Shown one piece after another: positions 38,769 to 46,878 of a DNA stretch of 64,000 bases. Within the stretch, counting starts at the first letter, position 1, and each line of letters opens with the position of its first letter. The notes under the pieces are model-generated. The model was given only the letters and a program-made list of their open reading frames with translations, was not told the DNA's origin and searched no databases. Where the stretch lies: assembly GCA_013361525.1 (NCBI GenBank), contig JABFXY010000027.1, forward strand, positions 81,933-145,932, in the 5' to 3' direction. This DNA comes from Polyangiaceae bacterium. Its GTDB lineage: Bacteria; Myxococcota_A; Polyangia; Polyangiales; Polyangiaceae. The position numbers were made by a program, and so were the translations under genes.

Positions 38769-40157
38769 TTATTTGGCAGTCGGGTCGGCGACGCGTCCCA
38801 TGAAGAGGACCAGGCCGCTCGCCTTGTCGCGAATGAGGAACAAGAACGGGTGGTCGGCCTCGAAGGTACCGTACTTCGCGGCCGCCCCTTCGTCCTGCAT
38901 GATGACCGCGGATGCGCCTGCGGCTTCCGTCCCTTGCTCGTCCACGCGGACGAAGGCCTTGTGAAAGACCTTCGAGATGAGGAGACGATCCTCGGCGACC
39001 GGCGGATCGGCCATCAAGGTGAAGTCGGCCTTCCCCCGGGTAAACGCGTCCTTCATTCCCATCTCGACGAGATCTTTGCCGACGTCGAGCGACTCCGCGG
39101 GACTGACCTCGAACTTCGGCAGGCTCACCGCGACTGGCATTTTGCTCATCGCCTTGTCGATGTCCGCGAGCTTCTTCGCGTCGAGCGACTTTTCGAGGGC
39201 GGGGAGGCCGTCGACGGCGTCGGGGATGATGATCGTCATCGCGAGCGCTTCGCCTTTGTACGGTAGCTCGACCGCCTTGAGCCCGTCCTTTTCGGCAAAG
39301 CGGAAATCCCCGCCATTGTGCATCGTCGGGACCTGCTTGGACTCGCTCTTGGAAATGTGGAACGCCGCATTCGACGTCGCGCCTTTCTCGAAGGGCTGTG
39401 CCCAATTGCCGAGGAAGTAGATCGCATTGACCAGGATGAGGCGCGTGTTCTCGTCCACGGCGCCCGGCGGGATGAGGTCCTTCACCCGGTGCGCGGTCTC
39501 CCCGTCGACCCATCCATTGACGCGAATGCGCGAAACATCGGGCGCCGTCTTGAAATCGACGAGCTCGAGCGGGGCGCCGTACGCATCTTTCGTTTGGTCG
39601 AGGAACGGCTGCTGGAACGTGTACGTCTTTTCGCCGAAGAGCTGGTTCGCGATGCGGAACGTGACCGGGCGCGAAGGGTCCTCGAGCATTCGCGTGAGGC
39701 GGCCCGACGTATCCATGACCTCCTTGGGCGCACCCTCGAGGTGCAAGACCTTCTTCATCTGCGCGGCGGTCTCGCCCTTCGCGCCGCCCCACGTCATCGC
39801 GAGCGCCGTGCTCAGGCTCGCAGGCGACCAGATGAGGTTGCCGGCCTTGGTCTGCAGCCGCTTGTAGTAGTCGAATCCGAACGCGTTGCTGCTGTCGGCG
39901 AGCTTCTTCACCGCGTCTGCCGCGGGCGGTGCGACGGGCGCAGTCGAAGAGGCCGAAGCGGAGGCCGCGGGCTCTGCGCTCGTCGTGGCCGGGGAGCGGC
40001 CCGACGCGGCCGGTGCGGCCGAGGTCGCGGCGGAGGTCGCCCCGTGCCCCGGCTCCGCCGAAATCGGCGCCGTCGCGCTCGAGGTCGAAGAGGTTTGAGG
40101 CGAACAGCCGAGGGAACCGACCAGGCCGAGGAGCGAAAGCAGAAGAGCGGAACGCAT
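38769..40157 (-). CDS. serpin-family lipoprotein (protease inhibitor)
   Basis: This 462-residue protein has a lipobox (VGSLGCSPQ), about 60 residues of Ala/Ser/Thr/Pro linker, and a full serpin domain (about residues 85-462). Family blocks include NLIWSPASLSTALAM, FRIANQLFGEKTY, RLILVNAIYFLGNWAQPFEK, KAVELPYKGEALAMTIIIP, and the C-terminal HPFLFLIRDKASGLVLFMGRV. The hinge of the reactive loop (EQGTEAAGASA, about residue 405-417) has the small residues needed for inhibitory insertion. It would therefore be an inhibitory serpin held on the cell surface. The protease it targets, its own or a competitor's, is unknown. Confidence 0.95.
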   Translation of the reverse strand: MRSALLLSLLGLVGSLGCSPQTSSTSSATAPISAEPGHGATSAATSAAPAASGRSPATTSAEPAASASASSTAPVAPPAADAVKKLADSSNAFGFDYYKRLQTKAGNLIWSPASLSTALAMTWGGAKGETAAQMKKVLHLEGAPKEVMDTSGRLTRMLEDPSRPVTFRIANQLFGEKTYTFQQPFLDQTKDAYGAPLELVDFKTAPDVSRIRVNGWVDGETAHRVKDLIPPGAVDENTRLILVNAIYFLGNWAQPFEKGATSNAAFHISKSESKQVPTMHNGGDFRFAEKDGLKAVELPYKGEALAMTIIIPDAVDGLPALEKSLDAKKLADIDKAMSKMPVAVSLPKFEVSPAESLDVGKDLVEMGMKDAFTRGKADFTLMADPPVAEDRLLISKVFHKAFVRVDEQGTEAAGASAVIMQDEGAAAKYGTFEADHPFLFLIRDKASGLVLFMGRVADPTAK

Positions 40158-40272
40158 GCGGTGAGTATCTCCGTGGGTTGGTGCCGGGGGGCGTCGAGTA
40201 GCGCTTGTACGGACGAGGTCGGACAAGGATCCATCGTCGATAGGGGTGTCGAACCGCTCCGTAGGGAACGGC

Positions 40273-41439
40273 ATGACCCAACGAGCGGCATCCAAGGTTT
40301 TCGTGGCTCTCGGGGCGCTCGGTGCCCTTACCGCCGTGCTGGCGGGCTGTAACGGCGGTGCCCAGACGAGCGCACCCGCCTCCCCTACTTCAACCGGAAA
40401 CGGCCCGCGCGAGGTCGTTCGTGACTGCGCGGCCGGGCCGGCGACGGCGCTGGCCGACGACGATCGAAAGAGCGTGCTCGGGGAGCCCGGCATGGACCCC
40501 GAGATCGTGAAGCTCGCGCAGGCCGCGCTCACGTGTGACTGGGGAACCGGCGGGTTCATGTTTTCGTGCCAGGCGCTCAAAGATTATCAAAGCCAGCCAC
40601 GGCTTCGCCTCTTCGAGTCGAAGCAGACGCTGGTGCGGATGCTCGAGGATCGCAACGAGCGCGTTCGATACCTCGGCGGCATGAAGCTCCAATTCGATTT
40701 CAAGACATCGGACAAAGAGCTCGCCCGCCGCCTCGTCACCGCCGCGCGAAAAGAGACCTCGCCCATCGTGGCTCGTCAGATCGGGGGCGCGCTCGCCGGC
40801 GTCGACTTCGAGGCAACCGGGATCTTCAGCGACGTAGAGGAGCTGACGAAGAGTCACCCGCTATTCGATTTCCGCGCTGGACTGGTGAGCCGCGCGCTTC
40901 GCCAACAATCGAGCTCGCGAGACGTGTTCAAGCTCACCGCGGAGCTCGCGAAGGACCCGAACCAGAACGTGGCGATGTCGGCGGTATCGTCGCTCGCGAG
41001 CGCCGCCAAGGACTTTCCGAACGACGTCTGTCCCGCGCTCGCGGCGGTGATGCGCTCGAGTCAGGAGAGCGTGGCTTCGAGCGCGACCATGCACGTCGGC
41101 ACGATCGCGTGCGCGAGTCACCGCGATGCGTTCCTCGATGCGGCGGAGGCGCAGCTGTCGAGCCCGCGGATGTCACCGTTCGGCCTCGGACGTGCGCTCG
41201 AGAACACGTGCAAGGCGAGCGACGCCAATGGCGCGCAGAAGACCCGCTCCGCATCCGTCGCCGAACAGATCCTCAAGAACGACAAGAGCTTTCATGGCGC
41301 GCGTATCGACGCGATGAAAGCGATCCTCGCCTGCGAGCCGGCGCGCGGCGTACAGGTCGTGGCCGCGTACCAACACGACAAGGACGAAATGGTCCGCAAT
41401 GCCGCGACCGACATGGTCAAAGGGCAGGCGATCCGCTGA
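40273..41439 (+). CDS. HEAT-repeat-like lipoprotein
   Basis: This 388-residue protein has a lipobox (LTAVLAGCNGG), a short Ser/Thr/Pro linker, and a helical domain built from repeats of the type LxRMLEDRNERVRYLGGMKL, SPIVARQIGGALAGV, QNVAMSAVSSLASAA and ESVASSATMHVGTIA. These resemble HEAT/armadillo repeats. Four cysteines in the mature part (RDCAAG, LTCDWG, FSCQAL, IACASH) may pair. Start 40273 has AGGGAAC before it. A scaffold role in the envelope is inferred from the repeats; no specific partner is evident. Confidence 0.7.
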   Translation: MTQRAASKVFVALGALGALTAVLAGCNGGAQTSAPASPTSTGNGPREVVRDCAAGPATALADDDRKSVLGEPGMDPEIVKLAQAALTCDWGTGGFMFSCQALKDYQSQPRLRLFESKQTLVRMLEDRNERVRYLGGMKLQFDFKTSDKELARRLVTAARKETSPIVARQIGGALAGVDFEATGIFSDVEELTKSHPLFDFRAGLVSRALRQQSSSRDVFKLTAELAKDPNQNVAMSAVSSLASAAKDFPNDVCPALAAVMRSSQESVASSATMHVGTIACASHRDAFLDAAEAQLSSPRMSPFGLGRALENTCKASDANGAQKTRSASVAEQILKNDKSFHGARIDAMKAILACEPARGVQVVAAYQHDKDEMVRNAATDMVKGQAIR

Positions 41440-41456
41440 AGGAACGACGACTGGGT

Positions 41457-41909
41457 TCAGGAGCGACGCGGGCGTGCCCAGCGACGAGCCGTAACGACCG
41501 ATCCGGTGGTCGTCGAATCGACCTCGAGCTCATCCATCAATCGTCGAATCGCACCGAGGCCCGTTCCGAGGCCGTCCCGCGTCGAGTCTTCGGGCTTGAG
41601 TGGGCGGCCACGCGACCACCCGTCGGTGAGCGCGGCGTTGACGTCGATGAAGCCCGGACCCTCGTCGGCACATCGAAGCTCGATGCCGGCCTTGTCTTCG
41701 TGCAGAACGAATACGTCGAGCACGCCGCGCTTGCCGTGCCTCACCGCGTTCGACGCGAGCTCGGCGGCGCACAGCGCGATCTCTGCGGCATCTTGCACCG
41801 GCAGGCCGCAACCCATTGCCGCTTTGCGCGCGAGGTTCGCGCAGAGATAGCGGTCCCAGAGATCGCGACAGACGTGCGAACCCGCAACGACTCGCCTAGA
41901 GTGGCGCAT
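41457..41909 (-). CDS. anti-sigma-factor-like HATPase (RsbT/RsbW type)
   Basis: This 150-residue GHKL ATPase has N-box ALCAAELASNAVRHG, the G1 box CADEGPGF, and G2 GLGTGLGAIRRLMDEL. The pattern is that of RsbT/RsbW switch kinases, which phosphorylate STAS-domain partners. It lies in the stressosome module but on the far side of the RsbX-type phosphatase. Its ATG (41909-41907) overlaps the phosphatase ATG on the other strand by two bases, so the two genes have no intergenic space. It could control a downstream partner of the stressosome. Confidence 0.85.
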   Translation of the reverse strand: MRHSRRVVAGSHVCRDLWDRYLCANLARKAAMGCGLPVQDAAEIALCAAELASNAVRHGKRGVLDVFVLHEDKAGIELRCADEGPGFIDVNAALTDGWSRGRPLKPEDSTRDGLGTGLGAIRRLMDELEVDSTTTGSVVTARRWARPRRS

Positions 41910-42462
41910 GCGTTTCGCTCATCGGTCGAAGCCTTGCAAAGGCGAAAAAGCCAACGGCGATCGTGCCGTTGTCATCGATCGAGACGGCGTCGTCCTCCTC
42001 GCCGTGGTCGACGGCCTCGGGCATGGCCCCGCGGCGTCGCTCGCTGCTGACGCCGCGGAGCGCACCCTCGACGCGGCCAAGGTCGAGCTCTCGCTCGAGG
42101 AGCTGTTCAAGCTGGTCGACCGCGCGCTGCGCGGCACACGAGGTGCCGCCATGACCGCGCTCCGGATTGCGAAGGGCGAGCTGGAAGCTGCGGCGATCGG
42201 CAACGTCGGCTTTCGATCCACGGCGTCGGGTATCCCGCTCGTGTGGACGCCCGGCATCCTCGGCCAGACGCACCGGCCCCTGCGCGTGGGGCGCTGCGCC
42301 GCGCCGAAACACGGGCGACTGCTTCTCTTCTCCGACGGCATATCGTCCCGATTTCGGCTCGATTCGCTCGATACGAAATCGCCGGAGCGCGCGTGCGAAG
42401 AGCTCCTCGCTTCGCACGCACTACCCCACGACGATGCCACCGCTCTGATCATGGATCTCTGA
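41908..42462 (+). CDS. rsbX: SpoIIE/PP2C-type phosphatase, RsbX-like
   Basis: This 184-residue protein matches small PP2C-like phosphatases of the SpoIIE/RsbX class: GEKANGDRAVVIDRDGVVLLAVVDGLGHGP with the metal-binding Asp in VVDGLGHG, then LEAAAIGNVGF, GRLLLFSDGISS and the terminal HDDATALIMDL. RsbX removes the phosphate from RsbS and RsbR to reset the stressosome. Its position next to rsbR/rsbS/rsbT genes supports that role. It is convergent with rsbR copy 2 by 2 bases and head-to-head with the HATPase. Confidence 0.88.
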   Translation: MRFAHRSKPCKGEKANGDRAVVIDRDGVVLLAVVDGLGHGPAASLAADAAERTLDAAKVELSLEELFKLVDRALRGTRGAAMTALRIAKGELEAAAIGNVGFRSTASGIPLVWTPGILGQTHRPLRVGRCAAPKHGRLLLFSDGISSRFRLDSLDTKSPERACEELLASHALPHDDATALIMDL

Positions 42463-42464
42463 GA

Positions 42465-43385
42465 TCAACCCGCGGGCGCCGCGGCCCCTCCATTGGCCGG
42501 CGCCGCTGCCGCGCGCTTCGATTTGATGCAGTAGTCGAGGGCGTGCTGCAGATCGCGGCGAGGGACCATGACGCCGATGTCGACGCCGATCGCCACGAGG
42601 GTCTGCGCGACTGCGGGCTGGATACCACTGACGATGCACTCCGAGCCTAGCAGGCGCAGCGAGCTGCCGAGCTTGAGCAGACGATCCGCGGTGCTGGTAT
42701 CGATCACCGCCACACCCGTCAGATCGATGACGACGTGGGTTGCCTGCGTGCGCACGACCTCGCCGAGGATCTTCTCGGACATCGCGGCGCCGCGCTGGGT
42801 GTCGACGATGCCGATGACGGGGACCGCGAGGATCCCCGGGCCGACCTCGAGCACGGGCGTCGACAATGCGTCGAGCGTCATGCGCAGTCGCTCGAGGAGC
42901 GCGCGGTTCTCCGCCTCGCGGGCGCGGATCTGCTCGGAGCGCGCTGCGAGTTTTTGCCTCGCCTCGCGCTCGCGCGTCATGTCGCGGAAGATCGCCACCG
43001 CCGAACCGTCGGCGAGCGGGCGCGCAGTCACGTCGAACAGCACCTCGTCGGCCGACGAGCGTCCACGCATGCGAACGGGCATCGACTCGATCGTCTCGCC
43101 GACGAGCGCCCGCGACAGGGGCAACTGCTCGTGCGCGACGAAGGCGCCGCCGCCGTCCGCGAAGAACCCGAAGCGCTGCGCCTTGGCCTCGGTCTTCGCG
43201 TCCTGGTGCGCCTCGAAGGCCCTCGTACCCGCCGGGTTCACGCGGACGGTGCCATCGGTCCTGGCGATGAAGATGCCGTGCGGCGAATGCTCGAAGACGA
43301 CGTCCAAGAGCGCGTCCGTCTCGGCAATGGCCGCTTCGACGGTCGCAATTTCGGCCTCGACAGCCGCGAGCTCTGCCTCACTCAT
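42465..43385 (-). CDS. stressosome sensor RsbR-like, PAS plus STAS (copy 2)
   Basis: This 306-residue protein has a coiled-coil start, then a PAS domain (about residues 20-140, LLDVVFEHSPHGIFIARTDGTVRVN ... AVAIFRDMTREREA), a linker helix, and a C-terminal STAS domain (about 175-290). In the STAS domain the phosphorylatable threonines expected in RsbR are preserved: LTGVAVIDTSTAD and GIQPAVAQTLV. It probably assembles with RsbS in the stressosome and senses an unknown signal through PAS. Its ATG overlaps the stop of copy 1 (ATGA). It ends with an Ala/Pro/Gly tail. Confidence 0.9.
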   Translation of the reverse strand: MSEAELAAVEAEIATVEAAIAETDALLDVVFEHSPHGIFIARTDGTVRVNPAGTRAFEAHQDAKTEAKAQRFGFFADGGGAFVAHEQLPLSRALVGETIESMPVRMRGRSSADEVLFDVTARPLADGSAVAIFRDMTREREARQKLAARSEQIRAREAENRALLERLRMTLDALSTPVLEVGPGILAVPVIGIVDTQRGAAMSEKILGEVVRTQATHVVIDLTGVAVIDTSTADRLLKLGSSLRLLGSECIVSGIQPAVAQTLVAIGVDIGVMVPRRDLQHALDYCIKSKRAAAAPANGGAAAPAG

Positions 43386-44317
43386 CGAACACCCTCCACC
43401 GGTGCGGCAGGTTTCGCCGCGCCATTCGATTGCCGTAAACAGGCGGCGAGCGCGCTCGCCAGATTGCGTTGCGGAGCGAGCGCCTCGAGCTGCACGCCGA
43501 GCGCGACGAGCGTCTGCGCGACCGCCGGCTGGATGCCCGAGACCATGCAGCGCGCGCCGAGGAGCTTCACCGCGCGTGCCAGGCGCGCGAGGTGATCGGC
43601 GGTCGTGGTGTCGAGCACCTCGACGCCGGTGACGTCGACGACGACCGAGTGCGCTTTGTCGCGAACGATCTCCGAAAGGAGCCGCTCGGCGACCAGGCTC
43701 GCGCGCTGCGTATCGACGAGGCCGATGATCGGCACGACGAGCACGCCTTTGGCGACGCGCAGGACGGGCGTCGCGAGCTCGTCCAATGCCGCGCGCAGAC
43801 GCTCGATGAGGTGGCGGTGCTCTTCGTTCTTCTCGGTGAGCACCTGGTTCTGCGACTCCACGTCTTTTTCGGCGTGCACGCGCTCGCTGATGTCGCGAAA
43901 GATCGACACCGCGCCGCCCTTCGGCAACGGGCCGTAATGTGACCCGATGTGGATCGTGTTCACGCGCGGCGACACGACCGTCATCTCCTCGTAGCCCGGC
44001 GCCTTCTCGCCACGCATCACGCGCATCGAGCCGAGCTCTTGGACGGGGATCTTTTCGCCGGTGAGCGGATTGAAGAACCCCCAGGTGTTCTCCCAGTCCT
44101 TCTCGCCTTCGTCCGGCGTCTGGAACATCTTGATCGCGATCGGATTCAGGACGGACGAGCCATCCGGAGCCAGGATCACGACGCCGTCCTTCGCCTCGTG
44201 AAACAGCTCGTCGACGAGCTTCTTCTTTGCTTCGAGCTCCTGCCGCTTCGCGACGAGCCGCTGCTTGGCCTCCGCGAGGCGCTCCTCGGTGCTGGGCGTC
44301 CCTTGTTCCATCGTCAC
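43382..44317 (-). CDS. stressosome sensor RsbR-like, PAS plus STAS (copy 1)
   Basis: This 311-residue paralogue has a coiled-coil start (about 5-45), PAS-like sensor (about 45-165, ending VSIFRDISERVHAE), and a STAS domain (about 190-305) with VTGVEVLDTTTAD and GIQPAVAQTLV, keeping both Thr positions. The GTG at 44317 gives a GTGA overlap with rsbS and has GGAGG seven bases upstream; an ATG six bases later is an alternative. The sensor halves of the two RsbR copies differ more than their STAS domains, which fits the idea that they report different signals to one scaffold. Confidence 0.9.
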   Translation of the reverse strand: MTMEQGTPSTEERLAEAKQRLVAKRQELEAKKKLVDELFHEAKDGVVILAPDGSSVLNPIAIKMFQTPDEGEKDWENTWGFFNPLTGEKIPVQELGSMRVMRGEKAPGYEEMTVVSPRVNTIHIGSHYGPLPKGGAVSIFRDISERVHAEKDVESQNQVLTEKNEEHRHLIERLRAALDELATPVLRVAKGVLVVPIIGLVDTQRASLVAERLLSEIVRDKAHSVVVDVTGVEVLDTTTADHLARLARAVKLLGARCMVSGIQPAVAQTLVALGVQLEALAPQRNLASALAACLRQSNGAAKPAAPVEGVR

Positions 44318-44778
44318 AGTCCCTCCTCCATCTCGTCTTCTCCCTCGTCCCGGACGACCCGCACTCCCAATTGATCGAGCGCGGACTCGAGCACCAGCGC
44401 CGTCTCCACGTGCTCCAATGCGAGCCCCATCGCCTCGAGCGTCATTGCGACGGTCGGGTCGAGACCGCACAGCACCGCTCGTACGCCCATCAGCCGCGCC
44501 GCCGCAGCCGTTCGTCCCAATGTCGCGCAGAGGTGGCTGTCGAGCATCGTCACGCCGGACGCATCGATGACCAGACCCTCCGCACCGTGATCGCGAATCG
44601 TATTCAGGAGCCTTTCTTCGAGCTCCTGGAGCTGCGTATCGCGGATGTCACCCTGCAGCGGGACGAGGAGCCGGCCCCATAGCGAAATAATCGGAATGGC
44701 GCTCGGCGCATTGAATGATTGCGGCGTGCTCGGATGCTCGATCCACTCGCCGTCCTCTTGTTCTAAAGGCGAATTCAT
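44314..44778 (-). CDS. rsbS: stressosome scaffold RsbS-like STAS protein
   Basis: This 154-residue single STAS-domain protein has IPIISLWGRLLVPLQGDIRDTQ at the start of the fold and VIDASGVTMLDSHLCATLG with Ser81 at the position phosphorylated in RsbS. GLDPTVAMTLEAMGLALEHVETALVLESAL ends it. It has an acidic N-terminal extension of about 25 residues and an acidic tail. RsbS forms the stressosome core with RsbR and captures RsbT. It lies 15 bases after rsbT. Confidence 0.92.
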   Translation of the reverse strand: MNSPLEQEDGEWIEHPSTPQSFNAPSAIPIISLWGRLLVPLQGDIRDTQLQELEERLLNTIRDHGAEGLVIDASGVTMLDSHLCATLGRTAAAARLMGVRAVLCGLDPTVAMTLEAMGLALEHVETALVLESALDQLGVRVVRDEGEDEMEEGL

Positions 44779-44793
44779 GAATCCTCGTTCCCC

Positions 44794-45405
44794 TCAAAGG
44801 GGGATATCCGCTTCCACGATCGTCCCGGCGGGCGACGATTGAAGTGTGAACTTGGACGCGAGCCGCTTCACGCCGAAGAGCCCTCGACCGAGGCCGGTCT
44901 TGCTCTTGTAGGCGCCGCTGAGCACGGCGTCGGTATCGACAATACCCGGTCCCTGGTCCGACGCGCGGACCGAGAGGACGGGAGGGACGCGGTGCCTGGC
45001 AATGATTTCGATTTGGCCCTTCCCCGCGTACATGACGATGTTGCGAGCGAGCTCGCTGACCGCCGTGGAAGCGCGCTGCGCGCCGAACGCTCCGCCGCCG
45101 AGCTGCTGCGAGAGCTCGCGCGCGCGGAGCCGCGCCCGCGATACGTCCATCTCGCTCGCGACGATGATGCGCTCGCGCGTGGTCTCCGGCCGTTTACCGG
45201 TGATCTGCTCGAGCTCCATCAGCAGGGCCTGCTGTGACCCCGGCTCGACGAAGAGGCGCACGCTGGTCCGCAGCTCGTCGTAGACCCGATGTGGATCGTC
45301 CGACGTACTCGCCGCGGCACGCGCGCGACGGAGCATCGACTGCGCGAGCACCTCCGGCACGTAGCGAAGCAAGAGCTTCGAGACTTCAGCCAAAGGGCTG
45401 GTCAT
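44794..45405 (-). CDS. rsbT: stressosome switch kinase RsbT-like
   Basis: This 203-residue protein has a C-terminal GHKL ATPase domain (about residues 75-200): RARLRARELSQQLGGGAFGAQRASTAVSELARNIVMYAG, SDQGPGI and GLGRGLFGVKRLASKF. RsbT phosphorylates RsbS and RsbR, and when released activates a downstream partner. The N-terminal 75 residues are helical and not part of standard RsbT. The ATG 45405 has GGAG five bases upstream; a second ATG four codons earlier is possible. It is the first gene of the minus-strand stressosome operon. Confidence 0.9.
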   Translation of the reverse strand: MTSPLAEVSKLLLRYVPEVLAQSMLRRARAAASTSDDPHRVYDELRTSVRLFVEPGSQQALLMELEQITGKRPETTRERIIVASEMDVSRARLRARELSQQLGGGAFGAQRASTAVSELARNIVMYAGKGQIEIIARHRVPPVLSVRASDQGPGIVDTDAVLSGAYKSKTGLGRGLFGVKRLASKFTLQSSPAGTIVEADIPL

Positions 45406-46083
45406 CGGAGCTCCCATTCACACACGATCGCCCACTTGCCGAGGACGCGATGCGAGCGCGAAATCGAGTCGACGAACGGCCGCTGCAACACAATGGCGGA
45501 GCGCACCGTTCGCAATGACGCGCCGCTTCTTACGATACTGCACACGAATGGCACTGCTGATTCGGGCCTCGGGTTCGAAGTGGCCCCACCCACTTTTCAA
45601 GCAATCGTCGTCACCAAGAAATCGACATCGTCACGCAATCGACTTCAGCAAGCAATCGGAACATCCGCAATCGAGCCGCGGAGGAAGTCGGGCGCTAGGC
45701 GCGAGCATCCAGGGTACGGACCCTACGGTTCCTCCGCCCAACTTTCAAGCTCTTTCACGAATGGCACTTGTCCCGATTCGAGTGCCTCGGCTCGCCCGCG
45801 GCGATTGATCTGCTGCGCAGAGCGGCATTTGTCGATCGCTTCCGTCGCGTGCGAGAAACACGGGCGTTCGCGCGGAGTTTTGGATCCCGACGTTATGGTC
45901 GGTCGTTTCTTCGAGGCGTGCTTTCGAGGATTGGTCGCGACGCCAAAATCTCGTCCGGTGACGAATGCGGACACCAATTCAGCGATATGGGTGCATAGCA
46001 ACGATGTGTGATGCGAAAGTGGCGGGCAATGCGATCTCCGCCGACGCGGAACAGGTGCATCAGCTCGTCGACATTGCCAGCGC
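45406..46083. other. gene-free region upstream of the stressosome operon
   Basis: No convincing gene is seen. It separates rsbT (upstream side) from the 3' end of the acidic Pro-rich protein gene. Two imperfect copies of a segment starting ACGAATGGCACT occur at about 45545 and 45762, each followed by a GATTCG and CCTCGG stretch, so part of the region may be duplicated. The rsbT promoter must lie in its left part, but no clear -35/-10 pair was found. Confidence 0.45.
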
Positions 46084-46782
46084 TCATGCACGCGGAGGCG
46101 GCACTGTCGGCGGTGCGGGGATAATAGGCGCAGGGACGGCCGAGGGGTTCACCGTTCTCGGCGGCGGAACCGTCGGAGGCGGGACGATTCGCGGACGAAA
46201 CGGCGCCTGCACCCGCGGCAGATACGGCGGCGGGACGTACGGCGGCGGGACGATGTCCGGGGGAGGTACGGTCGCGGGCCGCGGGATCGACGGCGCCGGC
46301 GTCAACGGCGGCGGCGGGATGTTCGGCTCCGCCGGGAGCGGCTCGCGCGGCTCCTCGACGACGGGCGCCTCGGCGACCTCTTCCTCCTCTTCTTCCTCGG
46401 CTTCTTCTTCCTCGGCGGCTTCTTCCTCCTCGGTGGGCTCCTCCGCGACCGCCTCTTCCTCCTCTTCGACTGCAGAGACAGGCTCTGCGGTCGAGGGCTC
46501 CATCATTCCGCCCTCCCCACTCGTCTCGACGAGCTCGACGGTTCCCAGCTCGTCGGTATCGAACGTCTCGTCGTAGACCGTCTCCCAAGGTATCGATTCG
46601 GCCGTCGCGACGGCCTCGATCTCGACCGTCTCGGACGGCTGCTCGACCTCGGTCGCTTCTCCTTCTTCGTCGTCGGCGCTTTGACCGAACACCTCGCCGA
46701 TCGCGACGGCGCAAAGCACCAACGCGCCGATCCCCGAGCCGAAGATCGCGAGGTCGATATGCGACGTCCGACGCTGATGCAT
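46084..46782 (-). CDS. membrane-anchored acidic/Pro-rich protein
   Basis: This 232-residue protein has one N-terminal membrane anchor (HIDLAIFGSGIGALVLCAVAIGEVFG without a signal cleavage site). Next comes an acidic stretch dominated by Glu (residues about 95-140) and a C-terminal 85 residues of Pro repeats of the form VPPP/APxIPxP. The layout recalls TonB-like or SPOR-linked envelope spacers, but no C-terminal folded domain is present. It is probably disordered in the periplasm. It is divergent from carB (96 bases). Confidence 0.7.
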   Translation of the reverse strand: MHQRRTSHIDLAIFGSGIGALVLCAVAIGEVFGQSADDEEGEATEVEQPSETVEIEAVATAESIPWETVYDETFDTDELGTVELVETSGEGGMMEPSTAEPVSAVEEEEEAVAEEPTEEEEAAEEEEAEEEEEEEVAEAPVVEEPREPLPAEPNIPPPPLTPAPSIPRPATVPPPDIVPPPYVPPPYLPRVQAPFRPRIVPPPTVPPPRTVNPSAVPAPIIPAPPTVPPPRA

Positions 46783-46878
46783 GCGAATTTTCTCGCAAAC
46801 GAAGTGCCAGCGCGCGGCTCGCGACGGGTGTCCCTCCTCGACGACCCGGGTCCGCGGTGATAGTGCCGTCCGCGCACG

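Noticed and set aside
45755..45790. TGGCACTT resembling the -24 part of a sigma-54 promoter
   Set aside because: No TTGC -12 element at the required spacing, and no gene starts nearby.
45289..46011. 240-codon open frame on the plus strand near rsbT
   Set aside because: It overlaps rsbT antisense at its start and shows no domain, signal peptide or ribosome site.
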